Source: Candidatus Poribacteria bacterium (GTDB taxonomy: Bacteria; Poribacteria; WGA-4E; WGA-3G). From it: a stretch of 47,143 nucleotides of DNA. The stretch spans positions 1 through 47,143 of the forward strand of contig JAJEIP010000093.1 of the NCBI GenBank assembly GCA_022827885.1, given 5' to 3'. A program made the translations under genes and the position numbers. The notes below the pieces were generated by a model. The model did not search any database, was not told the origin of the DNA, and worked only from the letters and a program-made list of their open reading frames with translations. Below are positions 31,691 through 39,141 of the stretch, in pieces; positions within the stretch are counted from its first letter, which is position 1; each line of letters opens with the position of its first letter.

Positions 31691-33823
31691 CTATTCTGTA
31701 ATAGTTTGGAGCATCCGCACAATGTCGAGATGCCCTCTCGATTCTGCTAACGTTAGTGCTGTGTCGCCTTGTCTATTTTTCAGGGTGGCATCAGCGCGGT
31801 TTTTAAGCAGAAGCTCAACAATCTCCGAATGCCCGCGCCACGCCGCATACATCAACGCTGTTTCACCGGTCCGGTTTTGGGCATTGATAACGGCACCTTT
31901 CGTCAGCAACCCTTTGACAATCTCCAAATTTCCTGTCTTGTGGATAATAAAGATGAGCGGTGTATTGCCGTTGGGGTCTGTGAGGTCCACGTCTGCCCCA
32001 TTTTCGATGAGGAACATCACCACATCTCCGTATCCGTTTTCGGCGGCGATGTGTAACGGTGTCCTACCGAGTGCATCTTTTATGTTCATATCCGCGCTTG
32101 TGTCGTGCAGATTCTGAGTATCCCCTGTCCACGCAGCTATGAAGAGTTTATCTTCGGGGGTGTCTGAAAATTCAAAAATAACGTGTTCCCGATTTATGGG
32201 AAGATTCTTATAGACTTGCACGACACCACTCTGCCACCGCACCTCAAGCCTATCAATAACGGTGTGTGCCCCTAATCCGAAGTGGAGTCGACCGTCGTGG
32301 CTGGACAGGTAACTTGCGGCTCGATTGATTTCCTGAACTTGTGTGTGTCCGCCTGCTGTCAAGGTAACGCGCGTTCCTACTGCGTCCCTACTGCTGATAA
32401 CCCCAAGGGTTTTAATCCGAACCCAGTTGTGTTGTGTTCCGGTCTCGTTTCGTAATAGGGTCGCGGGACCGTTAGACTGTGTGACGAGCATATCTACATC
32501 ACCGTCGTTATCATAGTCCCCAAAAAGTGCACCGCGGCTTACCGCAGCACTTTGAAAATAGGCACCCGCACTCGCGGATACCTCTTGAAATGTGCCATCT
32601 CCTTGATTACGGAAAATCTGATCTCGTTGGCGATAGGTCAAAATATCGTGTGTGTCTTCAATATTGTCGATGATATGTCCATTCCCGATAAATATATCTC
32701 GCCAGCCATCGTTATCGGTATCAAGGAAGCCTGTGCCGAAACCGACGAACAGGTAACTCTCTTTACCGAGATGTGCCTCATAAATGACATCCGTAAACGT
32801 CCCATCCCCGTTGTTACGGTAAAGCGCATTGGTTTCATAGGAGAGGTTCGTAACGAAAATATCGAACCATCCGTCGCCGTTGTAATCGTCAGCAGCAACC
32901 CCCATTCCTGCTTGCGCAACGCCGTTGAAGCTGTAAGCACATCCAGCCAGCAGCGAAATTTCACTGAACGTTCCATCTCCATTGTTATAAAAAAAATCGT
33001 TTCGGGTATCGTCGTTTGCGACATAAAGGTCTGGAGCACCATCGTTATTGAAGTCGGCTGAGACGACCCCTAACCCTTTTCCGTGAAACAAGCCACCAAT
33101 ACCCCCAACACCGGTTTCCTGACTGACATCCGTAAAAGTTCCGTCGCCATTATTGCGATAGAGTGTATCGGGCGCGCCTTCATACAGGGAAGGATGACAA
33201 TAGGTTTGAACGCCGTCTTCCCCGCATGGACGGTACGGAACATCCGTTGTGTAGACAAGATAGTTCACAACAAACAAATCGAGGTATCCGTCCCGATTAT
33301 AGTCCAGAAAGCACGCGCTGCTACTCCACGCTGGATCACCGACGCCCGCGTGAGCCGTGACATCTGTAAAAGTGCTATCACCGTTGTTACGGTAGAGTCG
33401 GTTGGCACCAAAATTGGTCACGTAAAGGTCTACATCGCCATCGTTGTCATAATCGGCGCAAGTCGTGCCTTGTCCGTAGTTGCCACGGTTGCCTACACCT
33501 GCAGTCGCTGTAATGTCAGTAAAAGTTCCATCTCCGTTGTTACGATAGAGCGCGCTCAGGGCATCATCTGTTGTGGACGATTCCTTCCAATAACCGCTGT
33601 TCACAAGGTAGATGTCTAAATACGCGTCATTGTCAGCATCGAAGAAGGCTCCACCCGCACCAAGGGTTTCGGGCAGATGATATGCCCCTTCCGCACCATT
33701 GATGTGCTTAAAATTGATACCTGCCGCCGCAGTCACATCAACGAATTGAATCGCGGCAGATAACGGCGAGAGTGGAACGCATATAAGGATGCCTATGAGG
33801 AGAACGATGCTTTTACTTTTCAT
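31691..33823 (-). CDS. Exported FG-GAP/UnbV (ASPIC) propeller fused to ankyrin repeats
   Basis: The start is ATG 33823 (signal MKSKSIVLLIGILICVPLSP), overlapping the upstream stop by 11 bases. The 710-residue product has seven DxDxDGxxD-type calcium loops (for example DYDNDGDVDLYV, DYNRDGYLDLFV, DFNNDGAPDLYV), most with an LYRNNGDGTFTDV segment. They form an integrin-like seven-bladed propeller. The ASPIC/UnbV domain follows (about 475-560; RIKTLGVISSRDAVGTRV, INRAASYLSSHDGRLHFGLG). The last 128 residues (583-710) are four ankyrin repeats (GRTPLHIAAENGYGDVVMFL, GETALMYAAWRGHSEIVELL). An exported UnbV propeller carrying ankyrin repeats is an unusual fusion. Confidence 0.85.
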   Translation of the reverse strand: MKSKSIVLLIGILICVPLSPLSAAIQFVDVTAAAGINFKHINGAEGAYHLPETLGAGGAFFDADNDAYLDIYLVNSGYWKESSTTDDALSALYRNNGDGTFTDITATAGVGNRGNYGQGTTCADYDNDGDVDLYVTNFGANRLYRNNGDSTFTDVTAHAGVGDPAWSSSACFLDYNRDGYLDLFVVNYLVYTTDVPYRPCGEDGVQTYCHPSLYEGAPDTLYRNNGDGTFTDVSQETGVGGIGGLFHGKGLGVVSADFNNDGAPDLYVANDDTRNDFFYNNGDGTFSEISLLAGCAYSFNGVAQAGMGVAADDYNGDGWFDIFVTNLSYETNALYRNNGDGTFTDVIYEAHLGKESYLFVGFGTGFLDTDNDGWRDIFIGNGHIIDNIEDTHDILTYRQRDQIFRNQGDGTFQEVSASAGAYFQSAAVSRGALFGDYDNDGDVDMLVTQSNGPATLLRNETGTQHNWVRIKTLGVISSRDAVGTRVTLTAGGHTQVQEINRAASYLSSHDGRLHFGLGAHTVIDRLEVRWQSGVVQVYKNLPINREHVIFEFSDTPEDKLFIAAWTGDTQNLHDTSADMNIKDALGRTPLHIAAENGYGDVVMFLIENGADVDLTDPNGNTPLIFIIHKTGNLEIVKGLLTKGAVINAQNRTGETALMYAAWRGHSEIVELLLKNRADATLKNRQGDTALTLAESRGHLDIVRMLQTITE

Positions 33824-34661
33824 AATCTTTGGCGAGTCGGAAGCCGATGAAACTGGTTCCAATCGCGGGGTATTGCCCAATTCGTGTGGAACACCGCGCT
33901 AACTTTTCCCTGTTCAACCACGACCCACCTCTCACAACGCGGCGACTCCCGACTGCCGGTCCTTTTGGATTTCCATCAGGACTCTGGCGGTAATAGGTTT
34001 CGGAATACCAGTCAGCCACCCATTCCCAGACGTTGCCCGCCATGTCGTGTGCGCCGTAAGGACTTACCCCTGTAGGATAGGCACTAACGGGTTTTGGATG
34101 TGCCTTTGATTGCTTCCATGTATTGGCGTGGACGGTTGTTCCGTTTATGCGTTGTGTGAAGGTATTCCCCCAAGGCCATCGTCTGACGTTTGTCCCGCGT
34201 GCTGCTTTTTCCCATTCCGCTTCGGTGGGTAGTCGCATGCCGCGCCACGTCGCGTAGGCGACAGCGGAATGCCATGAGACCCCTATGACGGGATGATTCG
34301 GTTTCGTTTCTGCGATGCGGGGCCATGTCCCAAATTCACCCTCATAACTGATCGGGGTGTGCTCACTACCGATACCGCCATTTTCAAGCCAAAACGGGTG
34401 GTATTCCGCGTTGGTTACCTCTGTTTTACCGATGTAATAGGCATCCAGATAGATTTTATGCGCAGGTGCTTCATTTGGTAGATCGTCATCGCTACCCATA
34501 GTGAAATGCCCCGCGGGGATGAGACACATTTCGGGTTCAGTCCACGCGTAGGGTGAAAACGCCAAGAGGGTATAAAGTAAACCGAGAATGTATACTTCTC
34601 GGCTTGCAAGGCGTGCCGAAAATTTGCTATTGAGAAGTGGATTTTGACGTGAGACGTTCAT
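33813..34661 (-). CDS. Formylglycine-generating-enzyme-fold (SUMF1/PvdO) protein
   Basis: The 282-residue product has an N-terminal hydrophobic leader and the SUMF1 fold: FTMGSDDDLPNEAP, YYIGKTEVTNAEY, HPVIGVSWHSAVAYATW, RLPTEAEWEKAARG, WPWGN, GAHDMAGNVWEWVADWY, VVRGGSW and GFRLAKD. In true formylglycine-generating enzymes two cysteines bind copper. Here only the second position (C257 of ARCSTR) is kept; the first is absent. Sulfatase activation is therefore doubtful, and a structural or other modifying role is likelier. It overlaps the TPR gene by 35 bp upstream and the propeller gene by 11 bp downstream. No clear ribosome site precedes the ATG, which fits coupled translation. Confidence 0.85.
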   Translation of the reverse strand: MNVSRQNPLLNSKFSARLASREVYILGLLYTLLAFSPYAWTEPEMCLIPAGHFTMGSDDDLPNEAPAHKIYLDAYYIGKTEVTNAEYHPFWLENGGIGSEHTPISYEGEFGTWPRIAETKPNHPVIGVSWHSAVAYATWRGMRLPTEAEWEKAARGTNVRRWPWGNTFTQRINGTTVHANTWKQSKAHPKPVSAYPTGVSPYGAHDMAGNVWEWVADWYSETYYRQSPDGNPKGPAVGSRRVVRGGSWLNREKLARCSTRIGQYPAIGTSFIGFRLAKDYEK

Positions 34662-35793
34662 ATTCTTGATAGGTTTTCTCGGCTTCTGCGTGTGCGCCAG
34701 CGAGTTCGTAAGCTTTAGAGAGGTTCAGGTAAAAGCGCGGTTCTGAAGGCTTTAAATGAATGGCTGTTTGATAGTGCTCTATCGCTTCGGGATACTGTTT
34801 TAACATCAAATACGCACCGGCAAGGCTGTTGCGGTAAGTGGCAACGTCCGGTTTCCGCTGAATTGCTTTCTGGTACATCGCCACCGCCTGCTTATAGTTC
34901 TGCTCCTGAAAGTGAATATATCCGAGTGCTTCATAGCCGCGCGTCTCTTGCGGCACGAGCGCGACGTAACGTTCCAAAGATTGCGTTGCCTCCGTCCAGA
35001 GTTGACGTTTTAGTTGGATTCTACCGAGTCGGTACCACGGCTCGGCAGCGGTAGGATTCAGCTGCACAAATCGTTTGAGATGGGTTAATTGTTCTTCCTC
35101 AATAGATAGCACCTCAAAACGCTGTAAATTCCGCTGTGCGACTTCTGTTTCCCCAATACGACGATACGCAGTACCTAAAGAAAAATGTGCCTTTGCGTGG
35201 AACGGATCGATGTCAATGAGTGCTTTGAAGGTCTCAATAGCGGATTGCCATGCTTCCTGTTGAAGAAAGGCATTACCGAGCGTGTAGTGTGCCGTCAGCG
35301 AAGTTGGATCGAGTTTAAGTGCGTGTTGCAGTTCACGAACGGCGGCATCGGTGAGATTATCACGGAAATAGGCGATTCCTAATAGGGTCCGTAGGCGTGC
35401 ATGATTCGCATCCATCTCGACTGCTTTCTGTAGGACGCGTGTCGCTTGTGCGGTGTCCCCTAAGTGAACGAGCAGCACATCCCCCAGTTCATAATACGCC
35501 TCGATATAATTTTCATCTGCGATTGTCGCCTGTTGAAACGCTTCAGCTGCGGCGGGGGTCTCCTCGGCACCTTTATATATCAATCCCAAAACGCAGTGAG
35601 CATCTGCCAAGGAGGCATCCAGTGTGACGGCTTTCTCTAAAGCGGTTCTCGCTTTTTCCTGATCTCCGTGAGCGAGGGCGCGTAATCCAGCGTCATATAA
35701 CCGTGCCGCTTCGGGATGGTATCTCGGTGCTGCAAGGGTAGGTGGTGTCAGGAACAGTAGGAGAAGCGCGAAAACGCGTTTGAATGGGATCAT
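34627..35793 (-). CDS. Exported TPR-repeat protein
   Basis: The 388-residue product has a signal peptide (FKRVFALLLLFLTPPTLAA) and about ten 34-residue tetratricopeptide repeats running to the C-terminus. Examples are ARTALEKAVTLDASLADAHC, AVRELQHALKLDPTSLTAHY, AVAMYQKAIQRKPDVATYRN and AIEHYQTAIHLKPSEPRFYL. It is a protein-interaction scaffold in the periplasm. It starts the overlapping gene run with the FGE-fold, UnbV and membrane proteins. An AT-poor hairpin repeat separates it from the LamG gene upstream. Confidence 0.88.
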   Translation of the reverse strand: MIPFKRVFALLLLFLTPPTLAAPRYHPEAARLYDAGLRALAHGDQEKARTALEKAVTLDASLADAHCVLGLIYKGAEETPAAAEAFQQATIADENYIEAYYELGDVLLVHLGDTAQATRVLQKAVEMDANHARLRTLLGIAYFRDNLTDAAVRELQHALKLDPTSLTAHYTLGNAFLQQEAWQSAIETFKALIDIDPFHAKAHFSLGTAYRRIGETEVAQRNLQRFEVLSIEEEQLTHLKRFVQLNPTAAEPWYRLGRIQLKRQLWTEATQSLERYVALVPQETRGYEALGYIHFQEQNYKQAVAMYQKAIQRKPDVATYRNSLAGAYLMLKQYPEAIEHYQTAIHLKPSEPRFYLNLSKAYELAGAHAEAEKTYQEYERLTSKSTSQ

Positions 35794-35808
35794 AGGTTCA
35801 ACGGAATA

Positions 35809-35835
35809 GTAGGGGTTAGGAGACCTAACCCCTAC
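35809..35835. repeat. Perfect 12-bp hairpin repeat between LamG and TPR genes
   Basis: GTAGGGGTTAGG (35809-35820) and CCTAACCCCTAC (35824-35835) are exact reverse complements around AGA. Its core GGTTAGGA-N-ACCT recurs in the hairpin at 42469-42494. It begins about 15 bp upstream of the TPR start and just beyond the LamG stop. No T-run follows, so I favour a dispersed palindromic repeat, perhaps also working as a processing or termination signal. Confidence 0.6.
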
Positions 35836-35848
35836 ACTCTAAATTACA

Positions 35849-36655
35849 TTATTGCGACTTAATGTCTGCCCACGTTGTTGTTAGCCGTCCCAGCGGGGTG
35901 ACAGGCGTTAAACCGAGCACCGAACCGAGCCCGTCGTTCATTATGTTCTGGATATCGGCTTGTTCGAGTGGCACATTGAAAATGCCGATCTCGTCCATCA
36001 ATCCCAACGCTTGTCTTTGCGTAGGTGTTCCTCCCAGATGGACATCAACGCCTGCAACACCGAAAACACCTGTTGTATCCTGATCAACGTCAACTTCACC
36101 ATCAATGTAGAGGACTTTCTTCGCACCGTCGTAGGTGAAGGCGAGGTGATGCCACTGATCGTCATTGACTGCGGTCGGTCCAAAGAGCCACCGCGGGTTC
36201 AGTTCTCGGCTACCGACTTCGACTTTCCCTTGGTTTCCACTTCTACCCGGACCGAAGACGTTCAGAATATTGTTCCAATTGGTCGTAAAGGCGATGACCA
36301 TGTGATCGTCTGCACAACATCCACCGTGCGGATCGCCTTTTCGTTGGATTTTTACCCATGCGACACCGGTGAAGGCTTCAGCGGTGCTGTCCAAACTCTC
36401 TGAATTTGCGACATTGACGTAGTCATCATCGCCGTCGAGGCTAAGTGCTTTTCCCCATTTGCCGCCATCGGTAACCTCTGCGCCGTTTATAAGCTCACCA
36501 TCGTTTCCGTAGCTGCTGGAATCGCTAACATCGCCATCGTCGAAGAGCCAGACCCCGACAGCCGTCTCACTGTCGACTGCGGCGAAGCTCGGCAGTGGGA
36601 TGAACACCAATCCCAGGACTGCCAAAACGCATAGGATTGCCCAATTTTTTGCCAT
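35849..36655 (-). CDS. Exported LamG (concanavalin-like) protein with C-terminal LTTTWADIK tag
   Basis: The 268-residue product has a signal peptide (ILCVLAVLGLVFIPLPSFA) and one LamG/LamGL jelly-roll domain. Its landmarks are VGVWLFDDGDVSDSSSYGND, GKALSLDGDDDYVNV, FTGVAWVKIQ, DDQWHHLAFTYDGAKKVLYI and LMDEIGIFNVPLEQADIQNI. Such domains bind glycans or proteins. The extreme C-terminus, RLTTTWADIKSQ, is shared with two other exported proteins in this window. AAGGAG precedes the start, and a near-consensus promoter lies about 70 bases upstream. Confidence 0.83.
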   Translation of the reverse strand: MAKNWAILCVLAVLGLVFIPLPSFAAVDSETAVGVWLFDDGDVSDSSSYGNDGELINGAEVTDGGKWGKALSLDGDDDYVNVANSESLDSTAEAFTGVAWVKIQRKGDPHGGCCADDHMVIAFTTNWNNILNVFGPGRSGNQGKVEVGSRELNPRWLFGPTAVNDDQWHHLAFTYDGAKKVLYIDGEVDVDQDTTGVFGVAGVDVHLGGTPTQRQALGLMDEIGIFNVPLEQADIQNIMNDGLGSVLGLTPVTPLGRLTTTWADIKSQ

Positions 36656-36724
36656 TTTACAAATCTCCTTTGAAAAATGTGAGTGGATTGCCTAAACAAA
36701 CCGTTGATGCATCAATTTTTCGCT

Positions 36725-36753
36725 ATTTTATCATAAGGTGCGCGTAATGTCAA
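36725..36753 (-). promoter_or_regulatory. Near-consensus promoter for the LamG gene
   Basis: On the minus strand TTGACA (36748-36753) and TAAAAT (36725-36730) are separated by 17 bp. The start site would be near 36718, about 60 bases before the ATG at 36655. It is divergent from the promoter at 36777-36806. Confidence 0.7.
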
Positions 36754-36776
36754 GTAGAATCTATTTTCCTTTTTTA

Positions 36777-36806
36777 TTGATTCTATGGATTGAAATTCGT
36801 TATAAT
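36777..36806 (+). promoter_or_regulatory. Promoter candidate for the small membrane protein gene
   Basis: TTGATT (36777-36782) and TATAAT (36801-36806) are 18 bp apart. Transcription from about 36813 would give a 95-base leader containing CCGAAA (36874-36879) paired with TTTCGG (36889-36894) just before the ribosome site AAGGAG. Confidence 0.6.
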
Positions 36807-36907
36807 TTTAGAATGAGAAGATGAACAACCCCTAAGTCAGCGGCGACTCCGAAACTGGAGCGGCATTTCGTATCCGAAAACGACCGACTTTCGGAAAGGA
36901 GAAAACG

Positions 36908-37279
36908 ATGGAAGGTAAGATTCTGCCTTGGCATCTCCCCCTAACAGATTGGTTACTGGGAGCAACGGTTCTGTTCGCAACCACTGGCACCGTCATCCTC
37001 TGTCGATTCTTGTTGCGTCGGTGGAAAGCGTGGCGGATTCAAAAGTTTCTTGATCAACGCGCAGCACTCGCATCTCCGGGCGCGCAGAAGTTTACGGCAT
37101 ACGATAAGCAGCTGCTTACGAAAAGGATTCGGCAATCGGGAAACGAGCGTTTGGAGAAAAGTTTCGCCTTCCAAGGGAATGCCGATCTTTACGTCGCTAT
37201 TGGGCTTTTCGGATTGGCGATGATTGCTTTGGTCTTGTTAGCCCTCGCCAATGGCTTCCATAAGCATGGACTTCCATAA
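36908..37279 (+). CDS. Small membrane protein of unknown function
   Basis: The 123-residue product has two hydrophobic spans (about residues 12-36, LTDWLLGATVLFATTGTVIL; and about 92-115, VAIGLFGLAMIALVLLALA). They flank a basic, probably cytoplasmic loop rich in K, R and Q. AAGGAG lies upstream and a promoter candidate at 36777-36806. No family is recognised. Its stop is 17 bp from the right-end hairpin of the tnpB remnant, so the element inserted directly behind it. Confidence 0.6.
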   Translation: MEGKILPWHLPLTDWLLGATVLFATTGTVILCRFLLRRWKAWRIQKFLDQRAALASPGAQKFTAYDKQLLTKRIRQSGNERLEKSFAFQGNADLYVAIGLFGLAMIALVLLALANGFHKHGLP

Positions 37280-37296
37280 ATACAGATGTGATAGCA

Positions 37297-38120
37297 CCCA
37301 CACGCTAAAGCGTGGGGCTTATGTTTGACACACTTATACTTCAATATCTCAACAAACTGGTAGAAGGCAAGGTCGGAGACCTTACGTCCCCAAAGCCGCT
37401 TCATGCCATCAAGGTTCAAGGTTTCAATCGCAATCGTATCAAAACGCTTACAAAGTTCTGTCGCAAGTTGCCAATGAAAGTCTGTGCGTTGGTTTGTGAT
37501 TTTACGATACAGACGGGCTATTGCCCGAACACACCGCCACCAAGCCCCAGAACCTTTTTGTTTACGACTCAGTTCTTTGTTGAGGCTACGAAGTTTATTC
37601 AAGGACTGTTTCAAAGGTTGTGGGTGCTGTTTCTTCTCACCCGTGCTAAAGGTCAAGTACGCGTCTTTCATGCCGAAGTCTGCTCCAACGCTCTTACCTG
37701 TTGTCGGCAGACGTTTCATGTCCGTGGAGTCCGTGGTGATACAAAGCCAATAGTCACCGCAGTTATCACGCTTTATCGTGATATACCTAATAGAACCGTG
37801 CCACTGACGGTGTTTATGGAAAGTGTAAGGTATCTTTCTAAAAGACCAAAGTTTTTTAGAAGCATTCCACTCTCTAAAAGTAAGTGTGATCCGATTGTTT
37901 TTCACGTCCCATCCCGCTTGTCCGGGAAAGGTGATAGACTTGAACTTATGCCGTTTTTTGATGTTTGGTCTACCCCCAAGTTTCTTGAAAAAACGATCAT
38001 ATGCTTTATCAATACGCCGCAATTCTTCTTGAATCGCTTGGCTCGGCAAGGCGTTCCAATTTTACGACAAACCCAACGCCTGCCTACATCCCGCAAGCTA
38101 AAGCATGGGGTCTTGGCGGG
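37297..38120 (-). mobile_element. Decayed IS200/IS605-type element (tnpB only)
   Basis: The right-end hairpin is CCC-A-CACGC-TAAA-GCGTG-GGG (37297-37317) with a bulged A, typical of IS200/IS605 ends. A related segment, CCCGCAAGCTAAAGCATGGGG, lies at 38090-38110 and continues to GGCGGG at 38120. Both share GCTAAAGC. A tnpB remnant lies between them on the minus strand, and no tnpA is present. Exact borders were set by the hairpins and may be off by some tens of bases. Confidence 0.7.
37330..38049 (-). pseudogene. tnpB: tnpB (RNA-guided nuclease) remnant lacking both ends
   Basis: The frame from TTG 38049 gives LPSQAIQEELRRIDKAYDRFF, which in intact TnpB lies 60-80 residues into the protein. 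The codons before it (NWNA) follow a stop, so the N-terminus is lost. RuvC motif I is present (GADFGMKD, D124) and motif II (IAIETLNLDGM, E209), followed by SDLAFYQFVEILKYKC. Directly after residue 240 the frame runs into the right-end hairpin and on to 37189. The zinc finger (CxxCG...CxxC) and the third RuvC aspartate are therefore deleted. The protein cannot be an active nuclease. Confidence 0.8.
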
Positions 38121-38136
38121 AAGATTGATAACCGGC

Positions 38137-38164
38137 GCGGTGGACTTTGGTTCACCGCTTTTTT
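38137..38164 (+). terminator. Intrinsic terminator
   Basis: GCGGTGGA (38137-38144) pairs with TTCACCGC (38151-38158), including one G-T wobble, around a six-base loop. Six T residues (38159-38164) follow immediately. No plus-strand gene ends nearby except the small membrane protein gene at 37279, from which it is separated by the tnpB element. Confidence 0.75.
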
Positions 38165-38318
38165 GTCACTCCTAATCGAATCCGTGATAGAATAGCAAAT
38201 GATTGATAAGACAAATTAATTGTTAATTGTCTACCTACGTATCATACATTTAACGCCACGTGTCGTCACGAATGCTTGGTTCACGACGCTTTCACCCAAT
38301 AAAAGTGAGGTTTGGCAA

Positions 38319-39083
38319 ATGAAGATCGTAATAGCGGATTTAATACTGGCGTGTGTTGGTTTAATTGTCCTGAGTCTAATGTTTACTGGTATGAGCAGTG
38401 CCGAATTTGATCTGAAAACCGTTGCCGGGATGTGGCTCTTTGATGAAGGTAAGGGGAACACAGCGGCGGATTCCTCTGAAAATGGGAATGATGGGAAATT
38501 TGAAAACGATCCAAAATGGACGAATGACGGTAAGTTCGGATCCGCGTTGGAATTCGATGGAAACGAGAGTAAGGGACATGTCGTTGTCGGGGATTTAGGC
38601 TTAGATGGAGAGGTTACACTGGTTCTGTGGGCAAATCCGAAGGATGCCGCCAATGATGATCGGTTGATATCGAATATCAGTGGACCGACAAATCCGGCTT
38701 TCACAACTCGGTACCAAGGTGAAACAGTTGAAATCTGGAGTAGCGCATGGAAACCCGTCATCCCAGAATTTGATGACAATAAATGGGGACACTATGCGTT
38801 TGTCTTTGATGGTGAGGGAAATGTAACGGGCTATTACAACGGCACAGAAGGTGAGACTGTTGCCGATTCCTATACGTTCACGGAGATCGGTATTGGTGCG
38901 AATTTTTTGGATCAATGGGGACAATACTTTTCCGGTCTCTTTGACGAGATCGCGTTTTTCAGTGTTGCGCTCACTGAAGATGACATCAAAGTCATCATGA
39001 CAAAAGGACTGAAATCCGCTCTGGCGGTTTACCCTGCTGGGAAATTAACCACCACATGGGGCAACATAAAAGTCAGTCCGTAG
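38319..39083 (+). CDS. Exported LamG protein with C-terminal LTTTWGNIK tag
   Basis: The start at 38319 (MKIVIADLILACVGLIVL, a signal peptide) has GAGGT upstream; an in-frame extension to 38220 lacks a ribosome site. The 254-residue product is a single LamG-type domain: VAGMWLFDEGKGNTAADSSE, GSALEFDGNESKGHVVV, VTLVLWANPKD, NKWGHYAFVFDGEGNVTGYY and GLFDEIAFFSVALTEDDI. It is clearly related to the LamG protein at 35849-36655. It ends in KLTTTWGNIKVSP, the same tag. It precedes the GH67-like fusion gene by 58 bp and may be cotranscribed with it. Confidence 0.83.
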   Translation: MKIVIADLILACVGLIVLSLMFTGMSSAEFDLKTVAGMWLFDEGKGNTAADSSENGNDGKFENDPKWTNDGKFGSALEFDGNESKGHVVVGDLGLDGEVTLVLWANPKDAANDDRLISNISGPTNPAFTTRYQGETVEIWSSAWKPVIPEFDDNKWGHYAFVFDGEGNVTGYYNGTEGETVADSYTFTEIGIGANFLDQWGQYFSGLFDEIAFFSVALTEDDIKVIMTKGLKSALAVYPAGKLTTTWGNIKVSP

Positions 39084-39141
39084 GGATCAAACTAACGGGA
39101 AAACAAAATAATCTTAATCGCGAAAGATACGGAGCGAACAC

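Noticed and set aside
31651-31722. Upstream extension of the DUF6785-like protein
   Set aside because: ATG 31650 has a good ribosome site; the extension adds a polar, non-leader segment and overlaps the preceding gene by 32 bp.
31691-33823. Regularly recurring CCATCTCCGTTGTTACGGTA-like segments resembling CRISPR repeats
   Set aside because: They encode the repeated LYRNNGDGTFTDV blades of the propeller protein in one frame, at blade spacing and with codon-level variation; there are no spacers.
33813-34661. Assignment as a functional sulfatase-activating formylglycine-generating enzyme
   Set aside because: Only one of the two copper-binding cysteines is present and no sulfatase gene is in the window.
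35960-36403. 147-codon plus-strand frame inside the LamG gene
   Set aside because: It is antisense to a LamG protein with signal peptide, promoter and ribosome site; no independent support.
37312-38175. Long plus-strand open frame opposite the tnpB remnant
   Set aside because: It is antisense to a clearly homologous tnpB frame, has no ribosome site and its translation shows no family features.
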